Origin: Actinomycetes bacterium
Lineage (GTDB): Bacteria; Actinomycetota; Actinomycetes; Mycobacteriales; Mycobacteriaceae
Length of the DNA: 38,932 nucleotides
Reading direction: 5' to 3'
Assembly: GCA_022601135.1 (NCBI GenBank)
Contig: JAHZJB010000135.1
Location: 1 to 38,932, forward strand
Under the pieces are notes generated by a model. The model was not told the DNA's origin, did no database searches, and saw nothing but the letters and a program-made list of their open reading frames with translations. Below are positions 6,913 through 16,153 of the stretch, in pieces; position 1 is the first letter of the stretch, and each line of letters begins with the position of its first letter. The translations under genes were made by a program, and so were the position numbers.

Positions 6913-8251
6913 GGCAGTCCGGGTTCGACGGCGAGCGACCCAGCTGACGGTTGCACTCGCCCTCGTCGCAGCCCTGGCCTGCGGATGTGCCACAACCCGT
7001 CCGGCGCCGTCGGACGCCACACATGGCGTGCCCATCCAGATCAACACACCACAGGGGCTGCGCGCCAAGCAGACCATGGACATGCTCAACAGCGACTGGC
7101 CGATCGGCCCGGTCGGCGTGCGCACGCTGGCGGCTCCCCAGATCGTTGAACACGTCGGTGTCACGCTCGACAGGATCTGGTGGGATCGGCCCTTTACTGT
7201 CACCAACGTCGACATCGGCGCGGGGCATGCCACCCTGGATGTGCTGACCTCTTACGGGGTGGCCCAGACCATCGAGTTACGCATAGACGAAACCGGCATG
7301 GTCGACCGCTTCCAGGTGGAACTTGACCCGCCGGTGATCGACAAGTGGGAAGACATCGACACCCAGCTCACCAAGTCCGGTGCGCGCTACTCCTATCAGA
7401 TCGCGAAGGTCACCGAGGGCCAGTGTGTTCCGGTGGCGGGCAGCAACACCGACTTGTCCTTGCCGCTGGCGTCGATCTTCAAACTGTATGTGTTGCTTGC
7501 CGTTGCGGACGCGGTGACAGCGGGGACCCTGGAATGGACCGATCTGCTGACGATCACCGAGGAAGCCAAGGCCGTCGGCTCTTCCGGCTTCGATTCACTG
7601 CCGCCCGGCGCCCAGGTCTCGGTGCGCGACGCCGCGCAGCAGATGATCTCGGCAAGCGACAACATGGCGACCGATCTGCTGATCGCCCGGCTGGGACCGG
7701 GCGCCATCGAGCGCGCGCTGGTGACGGCCGGGCATCACGATCCGGCGAGCATGACACCGTTTCCGACCATGCACGAACTCTTCTCGGTCGGTTGGGGTCA
7801 GCCCGACCTTCGCGACGAATGGAAGAAGGCCTCGCGACAAGGGCGGGTACAGCTGCTCCAGCAGACGAATTCCAGGCCCTACGAACCGGATCCGGAGCGC
7901 ACCCACACGCCGGCATCGAATATCGGCGCCGAGTGGTACGGCAGTGCCGCCGATATCTGTCGGTTACACGCTGCCCTGCAGGCGGCCGCGGTGGGCGAGG
8001 CACAGCCGGTACGAGACATCCTGTCGGCGGTCGCCGGTATCGATCTCGACCGCGCTGAGTGGCCCTACATCGGGGCCAAAGCCGGCAACCTCCCCGGTGA
8101 CCTGACATTCAGTTGGTATGCCGTCGACCGCACGGGCCAACCGTGGGTCGTCAGCCTGCAAGCGAACTGGCCGCAGTACCGCAGCCAGACGGCCGCGGGG
8201 TGGCTGATGTCGATCGTGACACAGGCATTTGACCTGATCCCGAATGGCTGA
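6875..8251 (+). CDS. lpqF: LpqF: lipoprotein with a class A beta-lactamase-like domain
   Basis: A secreted lipoprotein of about 458 residues. The N-terminus has a basic stretch (RRREAV/RVRRR-like), a hydrophobic core (LTVALALVAALACGC) and a lipobox whose probable lipidated Cys is the second one of ACGC. After a linker domain comes a serine beta-lactamase/transpeptidase-like domain with SxxK as S200-I-F-K203, SDN at 261-263 and K-A-G in place of KTG, so it may not hydrolyse beta-lactams. It lies next to mhuD like Rv3593. No in-frame ATG or GTG lies close to the signal peptide; the TTG at 6875 has GGAG seven bases upstream and gives a sensible signal peptide, but it overlaps mhuD by 38 bp. The ATG at 6818 is an alternative. 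The start is therefore uncertain. Confidence 0.85.
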   Translation: MYLTLPGPTPRREAVRVRRRATQLTVALALVAALACGCATTRPAPSDATHGVPIQINTPQGLRAKQTMDMLNSDWPIGPVGVRTLAAPQIVEHVGVTLDRIWWDRPFTVTNVDIGAGHATLDVLTSYGVAQTIELRIDETGMVDRFQVELDPPVIDKWEDIDTQLTKSGARYSYQIAKVTEGQCVPVAGSNTDLSLPLASIFKLYVLLAVADAVTAGTLEWTDLLTITEEAKAVGSSGFDSLPPGAQVSVRDAAQQMISASDNMATDLLIARLGPGAIERALVTAGHHDPASMTPFPTMHELFSVGWGQPDLRDEWKKASRQGRVQLLQQTNSRPYEPDPERTHTPASNIGAEWYGSAADICRLHAALQAAAVGEAQPVRDILSAVAGIDLDRAEWPYIGAKAGNLPGDLTFSWYAVDRTGQPWVVSLQANWPQYRSQTAAGWLMSIVTQAFDLIPNG

Positions 8252-8253
8252 AG

Positions 8254-8805
8254 CTACGAGGAGGACCGCAGGGTCCATGCCTGCCCGCGGAAGTGCATGA
8301 CGGTGCGACTGACCGGAGCCACGTCGATGCGCCAGAACGATTTCGCCGGCGCGTCCAAAGCGACGAGGATCGCCGCACGAACTACCGCAGGATGAGTGAC
8401 GGCCAGAATCCGGCCCCGCTGCGCGGCCAGCGAGTCCATCCAGCCGGCAACTCGGCCAATCAATCCGACGACCGATTCGCCGCCGTGGGGTGCCCGGGAC
8501 GGGTCTGTCAGCCAGAGGGCCAATTCCGCGGGTAGAACCCTGCCGAGCACATCACCGCGCCACCGACCGAAGTCGAGATCGGCGAGTTTCGGCTCCACCA
8601 ACGCCTGGACGCCGAGCAGTTCGGCCGTCTGCCGGGTGCGTGTCTCCGGCCCGCAGAAAACCTGGTCGGCGCGGCCGAGTTCGGTTTCCGCCTCGATCTG
8701 GCGCCGACCTGCCGAGTTCAGCGATTCGTCGGTAGGAAACCGTCCGGTTGCCGTGGCGTCCGTCATGGCGTGCGAAACGAACGTCAGCCGGACAATCTCA
8801 CTCAC
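8254..8805 (-). CDS. Histidine-phosphatase-family protein, third gene of the cbt operon
   Basis: A 183-residue phosphoglycerate-mutase-like histidine phosphatase. The nucleophile His12 sits in FVSHAMTDA, where the usual RHG motif has become S-H-A. The second catalytic His138 is in AVTHPAVVRA, Arg56/Arg58 (ETRTRQTAE) could bind phosphate, and Glu110 (HGGES) is a candidate acid. The start is GTG (8805), 20 bp after the cbtA stop, so it is cotranscribed with cbtBA behind a cobalamin riboswitch. That context points to cobamide or cobalt metabolism, for example an alpha-ribazole-phosphatase-like role, but losing the first active-site Arg makes ordinary RHG chemistry uncertain. It ends two bases from the convergent lpqF stop. 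Confidence 0.8.
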   Translation of the reverse strand: MSEIVRLTFVSHAMTDATATGRFPTDESLNSAGRRQIEAETELGRADQVFCGPETRTRQTAELLGVQALVEPKLADLDFGRWRGDVLGRVLPAELALWLTDPSRAPHGGESVVGLIGRVAGWMDSLAAQRGRILAVTHPAVVRAAILVALDAPAKSFWRIDVAPVSRTVMHFRGQAWTLRSSS

Positions 8806-8825
8806 CCGGCGTCACCGACAATCAC

Positions 8826-9626
8826 TCACGCCGCTGTGGTTATCTTCCGCTCACCCAGCAGCCGGGACACCAGCGCAGCGAATACCAACCCGAGAGTCGC
8901 ATAGATGACGATCTGCGTCCCCAGCGAATACAACCGGAACTCGTAGAGCACGTCGGCCGGGAAACCGCCGTAGATGATGGTGCCGTCGTCGTCGACGAGA
9001 GGGCCGGGGGTCTCGTGGATGGTCGGCAGGACCAGCATCACCAATCCGACTGAAACGACGTACGCACCTGCGGCCGCGAGCCCGGCATTCCACGCACCCA
9101 GCCGAACCGCCAACTGGCGTCCAAGGTAGACAGCGCCGATCAGCAACACCACCGACGCCGCGACCATCAACAGGTAGAGCAGCGTCCGCTGGCGGATCGT
9201 CTCGTCGAGGCTCAGCGCAGGCGGGCTCGCCGGATATTTCAGCGCGGGAACGATATAGAGGCTGAGCAGCATTCCACCGGCGATGTACAACGACAGCAAC
9301 CGGGCCGAGATGTTGCCGACCCGCCCATAGGTCACCGCGAACACGACCGCGAAGAGCGCCCCGATAGCAACACTGAAAGCCAACACGCCCAGCCCCAGAC
9401 CGATGTTCATCTGGACGGCGCGACTGAACCCGCCACCCTCCCCCCCGTGACTGTGCCCAACCATGCCGGAGGCTGCCTCGCTGGCCTCGTGGGCCGCTTC
9501 GATTCCTTCCTCGTAACCGATCGCCCGGTCGATCTGTGGCTCCACGAAAATCCGGGCGAACAGGAATGCCAGCACACCGGCGGCGAAACCGGCCAGAAGG
9601 CCGCGCCAAATTATCTGCTTCTCCAT
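8826..9626 (-). CDS. cbtA: CbtA: predicted cobalt transporter subunit
   Basis: A 266-residue membrane protein of the CbtA family, which is predicted to import cobalt and is typically controlled by B12 riboswitches. It has an N-terminal membrane segment (LLAGFAAGVLAFLFARIF), then a soluble loop with a His/Gly metal-binding-like stretch (MVGHSHGGEGGG), and about four more hydrophobic segments. Glu and Asp residues (EPQIDRAIGYEEGIEAAHEA) in the first loop are typical of the family. The ATG at 9626 follows the cbtB stop by 13 bp. The transport role comes from riboswitch-based genome context in the literature, not from a motif that proves cobalt specificity. Confidence 0.88.
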   Translation of the reverse strand: MEKQIIWRGLLAGFAAGVLAFLFARIFVEPQIDRAIGYEEGIEAAHEASEAASGMVGHSHGGEGGGFSRAVQMNIGLGLGVLAFSVAIGALFAVVFAVTYGRVGNISARLLSLYIAGGMLLSLYIVPALKYPASPPALSLDETIRQRTLLYLLMVAASVVLLIGAVYLGRQLAVRLGAWNAGLAAAGAYVVSVGLVMLVLPTIHETPGPLVDDDGTIIYGGFPADVLYEFRLYSLGTQIVIYATLGLVFAALVSRLLGERKITTAA

Positions 9627-9639
9627 GATTTTCCCCGTC

Positions 9640-9855
9640 TCAGTGGCAGGGGAAACCGAGTAGATGGCGCGCGTCGTGCATGAACTCGTGGATGTAGGTG
9701 TTGTTGCCGAACACCGATGTTGCGCCTTGGTCCATTCCGACGAAATAGAGGACTAGCAGCGCCAGGAAAGCGGTGAGCGACAACCATACCGCCGCTGTAG
9801 TGCTCGACAGGTCTATGGCACCTGCCCGCGTTCTCGCTACGTCAGGAGAAGTCAT
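9640..9855 (-). CDS. cbtB: CbtB: small cobalt transporter subunit with C-terminal His motif
   Basis: A 71-residue protein with one transmembrane helix (AAVWLSLTAFLALLVLYFVG) and a histidine-rich C-terminus (YIHEFMHDARHLLGFPCH) that is the hallmark of CbtB and probably binds the metal. It is the first gene of cbtB-cbtA-phosphatase. The ATG at 9855 has an AAAGGA Shine-Dalgarno sequence (9862-9867) directly downstream of a hairpin at the end of the cobalamin riboswitch leader, so its translation is probably what the riboswitch controls. Confidence 0.9.
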   Translation of the reverse strand: MTSPDVARTRAGAIDLSSTTAAVWLSLTAFLALLVLYFVGMDQGATSVFGNNTYIHEFMHDARHLLGFPCH

Positions 9856-9861
9856 CGTGGA

Positions 9862-9990
9862 TCCTTTCTGGGATTTCGCGTCCCAGCCGGAGGTGCGACG
9901 GCGTTCGGGTCTGACTGTGTACAGTGGCGCGACCGTTCTGGAGTCTCACCAGATTCCGACGTCCATCGATTACCCGAGCATCGTAAGCCA
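9862..9990 (-). promoter_or_regulatory. Cobalamin (B12) riboswitch with Shine-Dalgarno-adjacent hairpin
   Basis: The minus-strand leader of cbtB carries the B12 consensus: GGAATCTGGTGAGACTCC (about 9938-9955), then CGGTCGCGCCACTG ending in the invariant B12 box GCCACTG (9922-9928), then an AGTC/GACC segment. Downstream, a perfect 6-bp hairpin (CTGGGA 9868-9873 with TCCCAG 9881-9886, 7-nt loop) touches the AAAGGA ribosome site at 9862-9867. There is no U-tract terminator, so the control is probably translational: cobalamin binding would hide the cbtB start when B12 is plentiful. The aptamer boundaries are approximate because the outer P1 pairing was not resolved by eye. Confidence 0.88.
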
Positions 9991-10019
9991 CGCGGCCCCG
10001 TCGCACGCACGGGTGCCAC

Positions 10020-10054
10020 AAAGCGGCGGCCACCGGTTGGGTGACCGCCGCTTT
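10020..10054 (-). terminator. Strong hairpin downstream of clpC1
   Basis: AAAGCGGCGG (10020-10029) pairs perfectly over 10 bp with CCGCCGCTTT (10045-10054) around a 15-nt loop that can extend the pairing. It begins 11 bp after the clpC1 stop. In the clpC1 direction the stem is followed by only three T residues, as is usual for weak-tailed actinobacterial terminators. The reverse direction has a better T-rich tail. It separates clpC1 from the cbt leader. Confidence 0.7.
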
Positions 10055-10065
10055 ATTTGTCAGGC

Positions 10066-12609
10066 TTACTCCGCCGGGCCCGACGTGCCGGCCGCGCCGG
10101 CCTGAGCCAGGTCCGGTTCGACGGTCGCGGCAGGCTTCCGGCTGCCGGCAAAGGTGAACACGGCATCCTCGCCGGCACCCTCGCCGTCCCAGTTATCGAC
10201 GTCGACGGTCACCAGCTGACCGGGGCCGACCTCCTCGAAGAGAATCTTCTCCGAGAGCGCGTCCTCGATCTCGCGCTGGATTGTCCGGCGCAACGGCCGC
10301 GCACCGAGCACCGGGTCGAATCCCCGCTTTGCCAGCAGCGATTTCGCCTTTGCCGTCAGCTCCATCGCCATGTCCTTGGTCTTGAGCTGCGCGGACACCC
10401 GGCCGATCATCAGGTCGACCATCTTGATGATCTCGTCTTCGGTCAGCTGATGGAAGACGATGATGTCGTCGATACGGTTGAGGAACTCCGGGCGGAAGTG
10501 TTTCTTGAGCTCGTCGTTGACCTTCTGCTTCATCCGCTCGTAGTTGTTGTCGCCGCCGCCCTGGGTGAACCCGAGCCCGACCGCTTTACTGATGTCCGAG
10601 GTGCCGAGGTTCGAGGTGAAGATCAGCACGGTGTTCTTGAAGTCGACCGTGCGTCCCTGGCCGTCTGTGAGGCGGCCGTCCTCGAGGACCTGCAACAGGC
10701 TGTTGTAGATCTCCTGATGGGCCTTCTCGATCTCGTCGAACAGCACGACACTGAACGGCTTACGACGAACCTTCTCGGTGAGCTGACCACCCTCCTCGTA
10801 GCCGACGTAGCCCGGGGGGGCGCCGAACAGCCGCGACGCGGTGAAGCGGTCGTGGAATTCGCCCATGTCGATCTGGATGAGCGCGTCGTCATCCCCGAAC
10901 AGGAAGTTGGCCAGCGCCTTGGACAGCTCGGTCTTACCGACGCCGGACGGGCCGGCGAAAATGAACGAGCCCGAGGGACGTTTGGGGTCCTTCAGCCCGG
11001 CGCGGGTGCGCCGGATGGCCTTCGATACCGCCTTAACCGCATCTTCTTGGCCGATGATGCGTTTGTGCAGCTCGTCCTCCATGCGCAGCAACCGAGTGGT
11101 CTCCTCCTCGGTCAGCTTGAACACCGGGATGCCGGTCCAGTTGCCCAGGACTTCGGCAATCTGCTCGTCATCGACCTCCGAAACAACATCGAGGTCACCC
11201 GAGCGCCACTGCTTCTCACGTTCGGCGCGCTGCGCGACGAGTTGCTTCTCGCGATCGCGCAGGCTGGCCGCCTTCTCGAAGTCCTGCGCATCGATCGCCG
11301 ATTCCTTCTCCCGACGGGCATCGGCGATCTTCTCGTCGAACTCGCGCAGGTCGGGCGGCGCGGTCATCCGGCGAATCCGCATCCGGGCACCCGCCTCGTC
11401 GATCAAGTCGATGGCCTTGTCCGGCAGGAACCTGTCGTTGATGTAGCGATCGGCAAGCGTGGCCGCGGCCACGATCGCACTGTCGGTGATCGAGACGCGG
11501 TGGTGTGCTTCGTATCGATCCCGCAGACCCTTGAGGATCTCGACGGTGTGCTCGACAGTTGGCTCGCCCACCTGGACCGGTTGGAAGCGCCGTTCCAGCG
11601 CGGCATCCTTTTCGATGTATTTGCGGTACTCGTCGAGGGTGGTGGCGCCGATGGTCTGGAGTTCGCCACGCGCCAGCTTGGGTTTGAGGATCGAGGCGGC
11701 GTCGATCGCACCCTCGGCCGCACCTGCTCCGACGAGCGTATGCAGCTCGTCGATGAACAGAATGATGTCGCCACGGGTGTTGATCTCCTTGAGCACCTTC
11801 TTCAGTCGTTCCTCGAAGTCCCCGCGGTACCGGCTCCCTGCCACCAGCGAACCGAGATCGAGGGTGTAGAGCTGCTTGTCCTTGAGTGTTTCGGGTACGT
11901 CACCGTGCACGATCGCCTGGGCCAGGCCCTCGACCACAGCGGTTTTGCCGACGCCCGGCTCCCCGATGAGCACCGGGTTGTTCTTGGTGCGCCGGCTCAG
12001 CACCTGCATGACCCGCTCGATTTCCTTCTCGCGACCGATGACCGGGTCGAGCTTGCCCTCCATCGCCGCTGCGGTCAGGTTGCGGCCGAACTGGTCCAGA
12101 ACCAGTGACGTCGACGGGGAGCCGGCCTCGCCGCCCCGGCCGCCGGTTCCAGCCTCAGCCGTCTCCTTACCCTGGTAGCCACTCAGCAACTGGATGACCT
12201 GCTGGCGCACTCGGGTCAGCTCGGCTCCCAACTTGACCAGCACCTGAGCCGCCACACCCTCGCCCTCACGAATCAGGCCGAGCAAGATGTGTTCGGTCCC
12301 GATGTAGTTGTGGCCGAGCTGCAGCGCCTCACGCAGACTCAGTTCGAGGACCTTCTTCGCCCGCGGGGTGAACGGTATGTGGCCCGAGGGCGCCTGCTGA
12401 CCCTGGCCGATGATCTCCTCAACCTGGCTACGCACACCCTCCAGCGAGATGCCCAACGACTCGAGCGACTTGGCGGCTACGCCCTCACCCTCGTGGATCA
12501 GTCCCAGCAAGATGTGCTCAGTCCCGATGTAATTGTGGTTGAGCATCCTGGCTTCTTCTTGCGCCAACACGACAACCCGACGGGCCCTGTCGGTGAATCT
12601 CTCGAACAT
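10066..12609 (-). CDS. clpC1: ClpC1, AAA+ ATPase of the Clp protease
   Basis: An 847-residue Hsp100 unfoldase that feeds substrates to ClpP1P2; it is essential in mycobacteria and the target of cyclomarin, ecumicin and rufomycin. The N-domain has two repeats (residues 1-150) with [15 protein letters not shown] and a matching [16 protein letters not shown]1 has Walker A GEPGVGKT and Walker B LFIDELH; the middle domain holds a UVR-like coiled coil ([20 protein letters not shown]). D2 has GPSGVGKTE and [11 protein letters not shown], and the ClpP-binding loop follows ([10 protein letters not shown] region). The length matches the family. The upstream region carries a ClgR-like palindrome (12868-12884). 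A hairpin terminator follows the stop. Confidence 0.98.
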   Translation of the reverse strand: MFERFTDRARRVVVLAQEEARMLNHNYIGTEHILLGLIHEGEGVAAKSLESLGISLEGVRSQVEEIIGQGQQAPSGHIPFTPRAKKVLELSLREALQLGHNYIGTEHILLGLIREGEGVAAQVLVKLGAELTRVRQQVIQLLSGYQGKETAEAGTGGRGGEAGSPSTSLVLDQFGRNLTAAAMEGKLDPVIGREKEIERVMQVLSRRTKNNPVLIGEPGVGKTAVVEGLAQAIVHGDVPETLKDKQLYTLDLGSLVAGSRYRGDFEERLKKVLKEINTRGDIILFIDELHTLVGAGAAEGAIDAASILKPKLARGELQTIGATTLDEYRKYIEKDAALERRFQPVQVGEPTVEHTVEILKGLRDRYEAHHRVSITDSAIVAAATLADRYINDRFLPDKAIDLIDEAGARMRIRRMTAPPDLREFDEKIADARREKESAIDAQDFEKAASLRDREKQLVAQRAEREKQWRSGDLDVVSEVDDEQIAEVLGNWTGIPVFKLTEEETTRLLRMEDELHKRIIGQEDAVKAVSKAIRRTRAGLKDPKRPSGSFIFAGPSGVGKTELSKALANFLFGDDDALIQIDMGEFHDRFTASRLFGAPPGYVGYEEGGQLTEKVRRKPFSVVLFDEIEKAHQEIYNSLLQVLEDGRLTDGQGRTVDFKNTVLIFTSNLGTSDISKAVGLGFTQGGGDNNYERMKQKVNDELKKHFRPEFLNRIDDIIVFHQLTEDEIIKMVDLMIGRVSAQLKTKDMAMELTAKAKSLLAKRGFDPVLGARPLRRTIQREIEDALSEKILFEEVGPGQLVTVDVDNWDGEGAGEDAVFTFAGSRKPAATVEPDLAQAGAAGTSGPAE

Positions 12610-12920
12610 CCCTGGTTACCTGCTCTCCCTCGCATGGGTAGGTACGCGGCGCCGCCACAAACTCCGGCAAGACTTCACCACTGCCATGCACCTGCCCATC
12701 CACTGTAATGGGCGCCGGCCCCGGGCGTCCCGCCCGGACGCTGCAGCCAAGCCACCCGGGACGAGCAATCTGGCATTGACAGTTCGTTTCGTCAGCACCC
12801 AGTACCCGGTACTGCTACTAGTAACGGGACAAGCTGTCGATTCGTTTCCGCGGCGCGGTCGCACGCAGTTCGCCCGAAGCGAACGTCAAAGCCCCGGCGA
12901 AGGTGGCTGGCAATCAACTC
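12610..12920 (-). other. 311-bp clpC1 leader and promoter region
   Basis: No gene is supported between the lsr2 stop and the clpC1 start. The region holds a ClgR-like inverted repeat (12868-12884) and a pair of short palindromes, AGTACCCGGTACT (12801-12813) and TACTAGTA (12816-12823). A TTGTCC sequence (minus strand, 12828-12833) could be a -35 box, but the matching -10 is unclear. The remaining roughly 180 bp before clpC1 would be a long 5' leader if transcription starts near the palindromes. A few short frames occur but none has a ribosome site or a recognisable product. Confidence 0.6.
12868..12884 (-). promoter_or_regulatory. ClgR-like operator upstream of clpC1
   Basis: GTTCGC (12868-12873) and GCGAAC (12879-12884) form a perfect 6-bp inverted repeat with a 5-bp spacer. 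This matches the GTTCGC-N5-GCGAA pattern known for ClgR, the actinobacterial activator of clp genes, and clpC1 is a known ClgR target in corynebacteria and mycobacteria. It lies about 260 bp upstream of the clpC1 ATG, so the transcription start should be far upstream of the gene. Confidence 0.65.
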
Positions 12921-13262
12921 TTAGGTGGCCGCGTGAAACGCGTCGATGACATCGGCCGGGATTCTGCCGCGGGTGGACACATTGTGACCATTTCGTCGGG
13001 CCCACTCCCGGATCGCCGCACTCTGTTCGCGATCGATCGCGGCGCGCCCCCGACCCGACCCTGCCGACCGTCCCCGGCGCCGACCACCGACGCGGCGACC
13101 GGAATCCACCCACTGCTTCAGCTCACCGCGGAGTTTGGCGGCGTTCTTGGCCGACAGATCGATCTCGTAACTCACCCCGTCGAGACCGAATTCCACGGTC
13201 TCATCCGCGGCGCCTTCACCGTCGAAATCGTCTACCAACGTAACAGTGACCTTCTTGGCCAT
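12921..13262 (-). CDS. lsr2: Lsr2, H-NS-like nucleoid protein and xenogeneic silencer
   Basis: A 113-residue protein that matches mycobacterial Lsr2. The N-terminal half ([17 protein letters not shown] to about residue 62) forms dimers and oligomers. A basic linker ([19 protein letters not shown]) follows, and the C-terminal DNA-binding domain contains the minor-groove RGR motif at Arg98-Gly99-Arg100 ([10 protein letters not shown]). It bridges and silences AT-rich, often horizontally acquired DNA. The ATG at 13262 has an AAGGGAAAG ribosome site. The 112-bp upstream gap is fairly AT-rich, as expected for a self-regulated gene, but its promoter is not clear by eye. It lies between lysS and clpC1 as in all mycobacteria. 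Confidence 0.98.
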   Translation of the reverse strand: MAKKVTVTLVDDFDGEGAADETVEFGLDGVSYEIDLSAKNAAKLRGELKQWVDSGRRVGGRRRGRSAGSGRGRAAIDREQSAAIREWARRNGHNVSTRGRIPADVIDAFHAAT

Positions 13263-13374
13263 TGCTCATCTTTCCCTTCTCTACGCAGTGCATTCTCAGA
13301 TCAGGCACCGGATCTTTGACATCAATGTGCCATACCCCGTGCATTTCACTCAACAAACGAAGAATCGCGATGGT

Positions 13375-14901
13375 TCAGGCGCCGTGCCGACGGACAATGG
13401 GAAATAGTACCGTGTCCCTAATTGACACGCCGGTCAAGACCATCAACAAGCGATCGATACCCATTCCTGTGCCCGTAGTGGGCGGCATCCCATGCTCGAG
13501 GGCCACCAGAAAATCCTGGTCGAGCGCCATTGCTTCATCGTCACCGGCCGCCCCGGCCCGTACTTGGGCCTCAAACCGTTCACGCTGAATGACCGGATCG
13601 ATCAACTCCGAGTATCCGGTTGCCAGCTCAATGTGACGAACATAAAGGTCCCACTTCTCTGTGACGCCGTCGACCGATCGATGCGAACGGGTCAGCGGGG
13701 TGGTCTCGACGGGGAAGTCTCGCACAAACGTCGGCGCCCAGAGTTTTTCACCGACGGTGCTTTCCCAGAGTTCCTCGACGAGTTTCCCGTGCCCATATCC
13801 GCGATCGCGGGGAATCTCGACACCCAACTTGTCGGCGATATCCCAAAGTCGGTCCACCCCGGTCTGCGGGGTGATCTCCTCCCCGAGCGCGTCCGACAAA
13901 GACGGGTACATTTCAATGGTCGGCCATTCTCCATCCAGATCGTAGACACTGCCGTCGGGCAACGGCACCGTTCTCGTCCCGATGGCCTCGTCGGCAACTT
14001 CCTGTATTAGTTCCCGGGTGGTGACCGCGGAATCGTCGTACGTTCCGTAAGCCTGATATGTCTCCAACATCGCGAATTCCGGCGAATGTGTGGAATCCGC
14101 CCCTTCGTTTCTGAACACCCGATTCAACTCGAAGACCCTGTCGAATCCACCCACTACGCAGCGCTTCAAAAACAGTTCCGGTGCAATGCGCAGGTAGAGG
14201 TCGGCATCTAGAGCATTGGAATGGGTGACGAACGGCCGCGCGGCCGCACCACCGGCCAGCGTCTGCAGGATCGGCGTCTCGACCTCGAGGAAACCGCGGC
14301 GCTCCAGCGCTGAGCGCACCGCGCGCACGACGGCCACCCGCTGCCGGGCGATGGTCCGCGCCTCGGGACGCACGATTAGATCGACATAGCGCTGCCTGAC
14401 CCTGGCCTCCTCGCTGAGTTCCTTGTGGGCCACCGGCAACGGCCTCAGTGCCTTGGAAGCCATTTGCCAGGTATCTGCGAGGACAGAGAGTTCGCCGCGC
14501 CGGGAGCTGATCACCTCGCCGTGAACGAACACGATGTCGCCGAGGTCAACATCGGCCTTCCACTCCTCGAGCGACTCCTGCCCGACTCGATCGAGGCTGA
14601 TCATCGCCTGCAGGTGGGCCCCGTCACCCTCCTGCAGCGTCGCGAAGCAGAGCTTCCCGGAGTTACGGGCGAAGATGACCCGACCGGCGACGCCGACCTG
14701 TCGGCCCGTTTCGGTGTTGGCGGGCAGGTCGGGGTAGGCCTCACGCACCGCGGCCAGGCTGTGCGTGCGAGCTACCGCGACGGGATAGGGCTCGCGGCCC
14801 TGGGCGAGCAGTCGCTCTCGCTTGGCCTGACGGATCCGGAACTGCTCTGGCACGTCGTCGCGGGCCTCGTCGGCGGCGGAACGGGAATCGGGTGGTGTCA
14901 C
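13375..14901 (-). CDS. lysS: Lysyl-tRNA synthetase, class II
   Basis: A 508-residue class II LysRS, about the length of M. tuberculosis LysS1. An N-terminal OB-fold anticodon-binding domain covers about residues 60-160 ([21 protein letters not shown]). The catalytic domain has motif 2 ([20 protein letters not shown]) and motif 3 ([15 protein letters not shown]). The chosen start is the GTG at 14901, 24 bp after the coaX stop; an upstream ATG is not available. It is the last gene of the fol-pan-coaX operon. Confidence 0.97.
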   Translation of the reverse strand: MTPPDSRSAADEARDDVPEQFRIRQAKRERLLAQGREPYPVAVARTHSLAAVREAYPDLPANTETGRQVGVAGRVIFARNSGKLCFATLQEGDGAHLQAMISLDRVGQESLEEWKADVDLGDIVFVHGEVISSRRGELSVLADTWQMASKALRPLPVAHKELSEEARVRQRYVDLIVRPEARTIARQRVAVVRAVRSALERRGFLEVETPILQTLAGGAAARPFVTHSNALDADLYLRIAPELFLKRCVVGGFDRVFELNRVFRNEGADSTHSPEFAMLETYQAYGTYDDSAVTTRELIQEVADEAIGTRTVPLPDGSVYDLDGEWPTIEMYPSLSDALGEEITPQTGVDRLWDIADKLGVEIPRDRGYGHGKLVEELWESTVGEKLWAPTFVRDFPVETTPLTRSHRSVDGVTEKWDLYVRHIELATGYSELIDPVIQRERFEAQVRAGAAGDDEAMALDQDFLVALEHGMPPTTGTGMGIDRLLMVLTGVSIRDTVLFPIVRRHGA

Positions 14902-14925
14902 GACGTGCCAGCCTAATGGCCTGAC

Positions 14926-15741
14926 CTAGCGCGCCGGTCTCAGCTTGCCCCGCTGACCGTCGCGATTGCGTTCGAACACCAAGCGCAGACCGTCCAACGT
15001 CAGATGACGGTCGTAGTGCTCGACGCTCTCGACGTCGGAAAGCACAAGCGGTGCACTGTGCCCCGTCGCGACCACAGCGACGTCGTCGCCGCCGAAGCCC
15101 TCGACCTCCTCACGCACCCGCCTCACCAACCCGTCAACCAGCCCGGCGAACCCGAATACCGCGCCCGCCTGCATGCATTCGACGGTGTTCTTGCCCACGA
15201 TCGATCGCGGCCTGGTCAACTCGACGCGTCGCAGCGCCGCCGACCGGGCTGCCGCCGCATCGGACGACACCTGTAGACCTGGAGCAATGGCACCACCGAG
15301 AAACTCCCCCTTGGCAGACACCACGTCGACGCAGATGGCCGAACCGAAATCAACAACGATCGTTGCTGATCGGTATTTGTGATACGCCGCAAGACAATTG
15401 ACGATCCGGTCGGCGCCGACTTCTTTCGGGTTGTCGACCAGCAGTGGGATGCCCGTGCGCACTCCCGGCTCAATCAGCACATGGGTCGCCGATGGCCAGT
15501 ATTGCTCGAGCATCAGCCGCACCTCATGCAATACCGAGGGCACCGTCGACAAACCGACTGCCCCGGTGAGGCGTTCGGAATCGTCGCCGATCAAGCCGTC
15601 GATCGTGAGTGCGAGTTCGTCTGCAGTAACTTCGGACTCGGTGCGAATCCGCCAGTGGTGGACAACCGTGGCGTGATCACCGGTACCCGAGATAAGCCCG
15701 ACGACAGTGTGGGTGTTGCGGACATCTATCGCCAGCAGCAC
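14926..15741 (-). CDS. coaX: CoaX-family type III pantothenate kinase
   Basis: A 271-residue ASKHA-fold protein that matches mycobacterial CoaX (Rv3600c). The phosphate-binding motif [11 protein letters not shown] (residues 6-16) has Arg where DxGNT has Gly. Other family motifs are [35 protein letters not shown] and VATGHSAPL. Type III kinases start CoA synthesis from pantothenate, using the product of the adjacent panC/panD pathway. In mycobacteria CoaA is the main kinase and CoaX was reported inactive in vitro, so function here is not assured. The start is GTG, four bases after the panD stop. Confidence 0.93.
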   Translation of the reverse strand: MLLAIDVRNTHTVVGLISGTGDHATVVHHWRIRTESEVTADELALTIDGLIGDDSERLTGAVGLSTVPSVLHEVRLMLEQYWPSATHVLIEPGVRTGIPLLVDNPKEVGADRIVNCLAAYHKYRSATIVVDFGSAICVDVVSAKGEFLGGAIAPGLQVSSDAAAARSAALRRVELTRPRSIVGKNTVECMQAGAVFGFAGLVDGLVRRVREEVEGFGGDDVAVVATGHSAPLVLSDVESVEHYDRHLTLDGLRLVFERNRDGQRGKLRPAR

Positions 15742-15745
15742 GCCA

Positions 15746-16153
15746 TCACCTCGGCGACATCAGCCGGGACGCATCCGCGGGCACGTGAGCCGGATCGGTG
15801 CCGAGATCGATCTGCCTGTTGTCGGCGTCGACGAAAACCACCCGCGGCTGATACGTCCTGGCCTCGGCATCCTCCACCGTTCCGTACGCGATGAGAATGA
15901 CCAGGTCCCCAGGGTGTATCAGATGTGCTGCGGCACCGTTGATACCGATGACTCCGCTGCCGCGCCGACCGGTTATCACGTAGGTGACCAGCCGCGCGCC
16001 ATTGTCGATGTCGACAACGGTTACCTGCTCCCCCTCGAGAAGATCGGCTGCCTCCATCAAGTCGGCATCCACGGTGACGGATCCGACGTAGTGCAGATCC
16101 GCCTCAGTGACGGTGGCACGGTGAATCTTCGACTTCAACATCGTTCGTAACAT
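15746..16153 (-). CDS. panD: Aspartate 1-decarboxylase PanD proenzyme
   Basis: A 135-residue pyruvoyl enzyme that makes beta-alanine for pantothenate. Starting at MLRTMLKSK, self-cleavage falls between Gly24 and Ser25 (HYVGSVTV), the standard numbering, and Lys9, Tyr22 and Thr57-type residues of the active site are in the expected places. The ATG at 16153 has GGAGG five bases upstream. The preceding ATG (16156) overlaps the panC TGA as ATGA but sits only two bases from the GGAGG. The long C-terminal tail after residue 115 is typical of mycobacteria, where PanD tail mutations confer pyrazinamide resistance. Confidence 0.96.
   Translation of the reverse strand: MLRTMLKSKIHRATVTEADLHYVGSVTVDADLMEAADLLEGEQVTVVDIDNGARLVTYVITGRRGSGVIGINGAAAHLIHPGDLVILIAYGTVEDAEARTYQPRVVFVDADNRQIDLGTDPAHVPADASRLMSPR

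Noticed and set aside
10057..12108. A 683-codon open frame on the plus strand
   Set aside because: It lies opposite clpC1, has no ribosome site or family motif, and follows from GC-rich codon use of the real gene.
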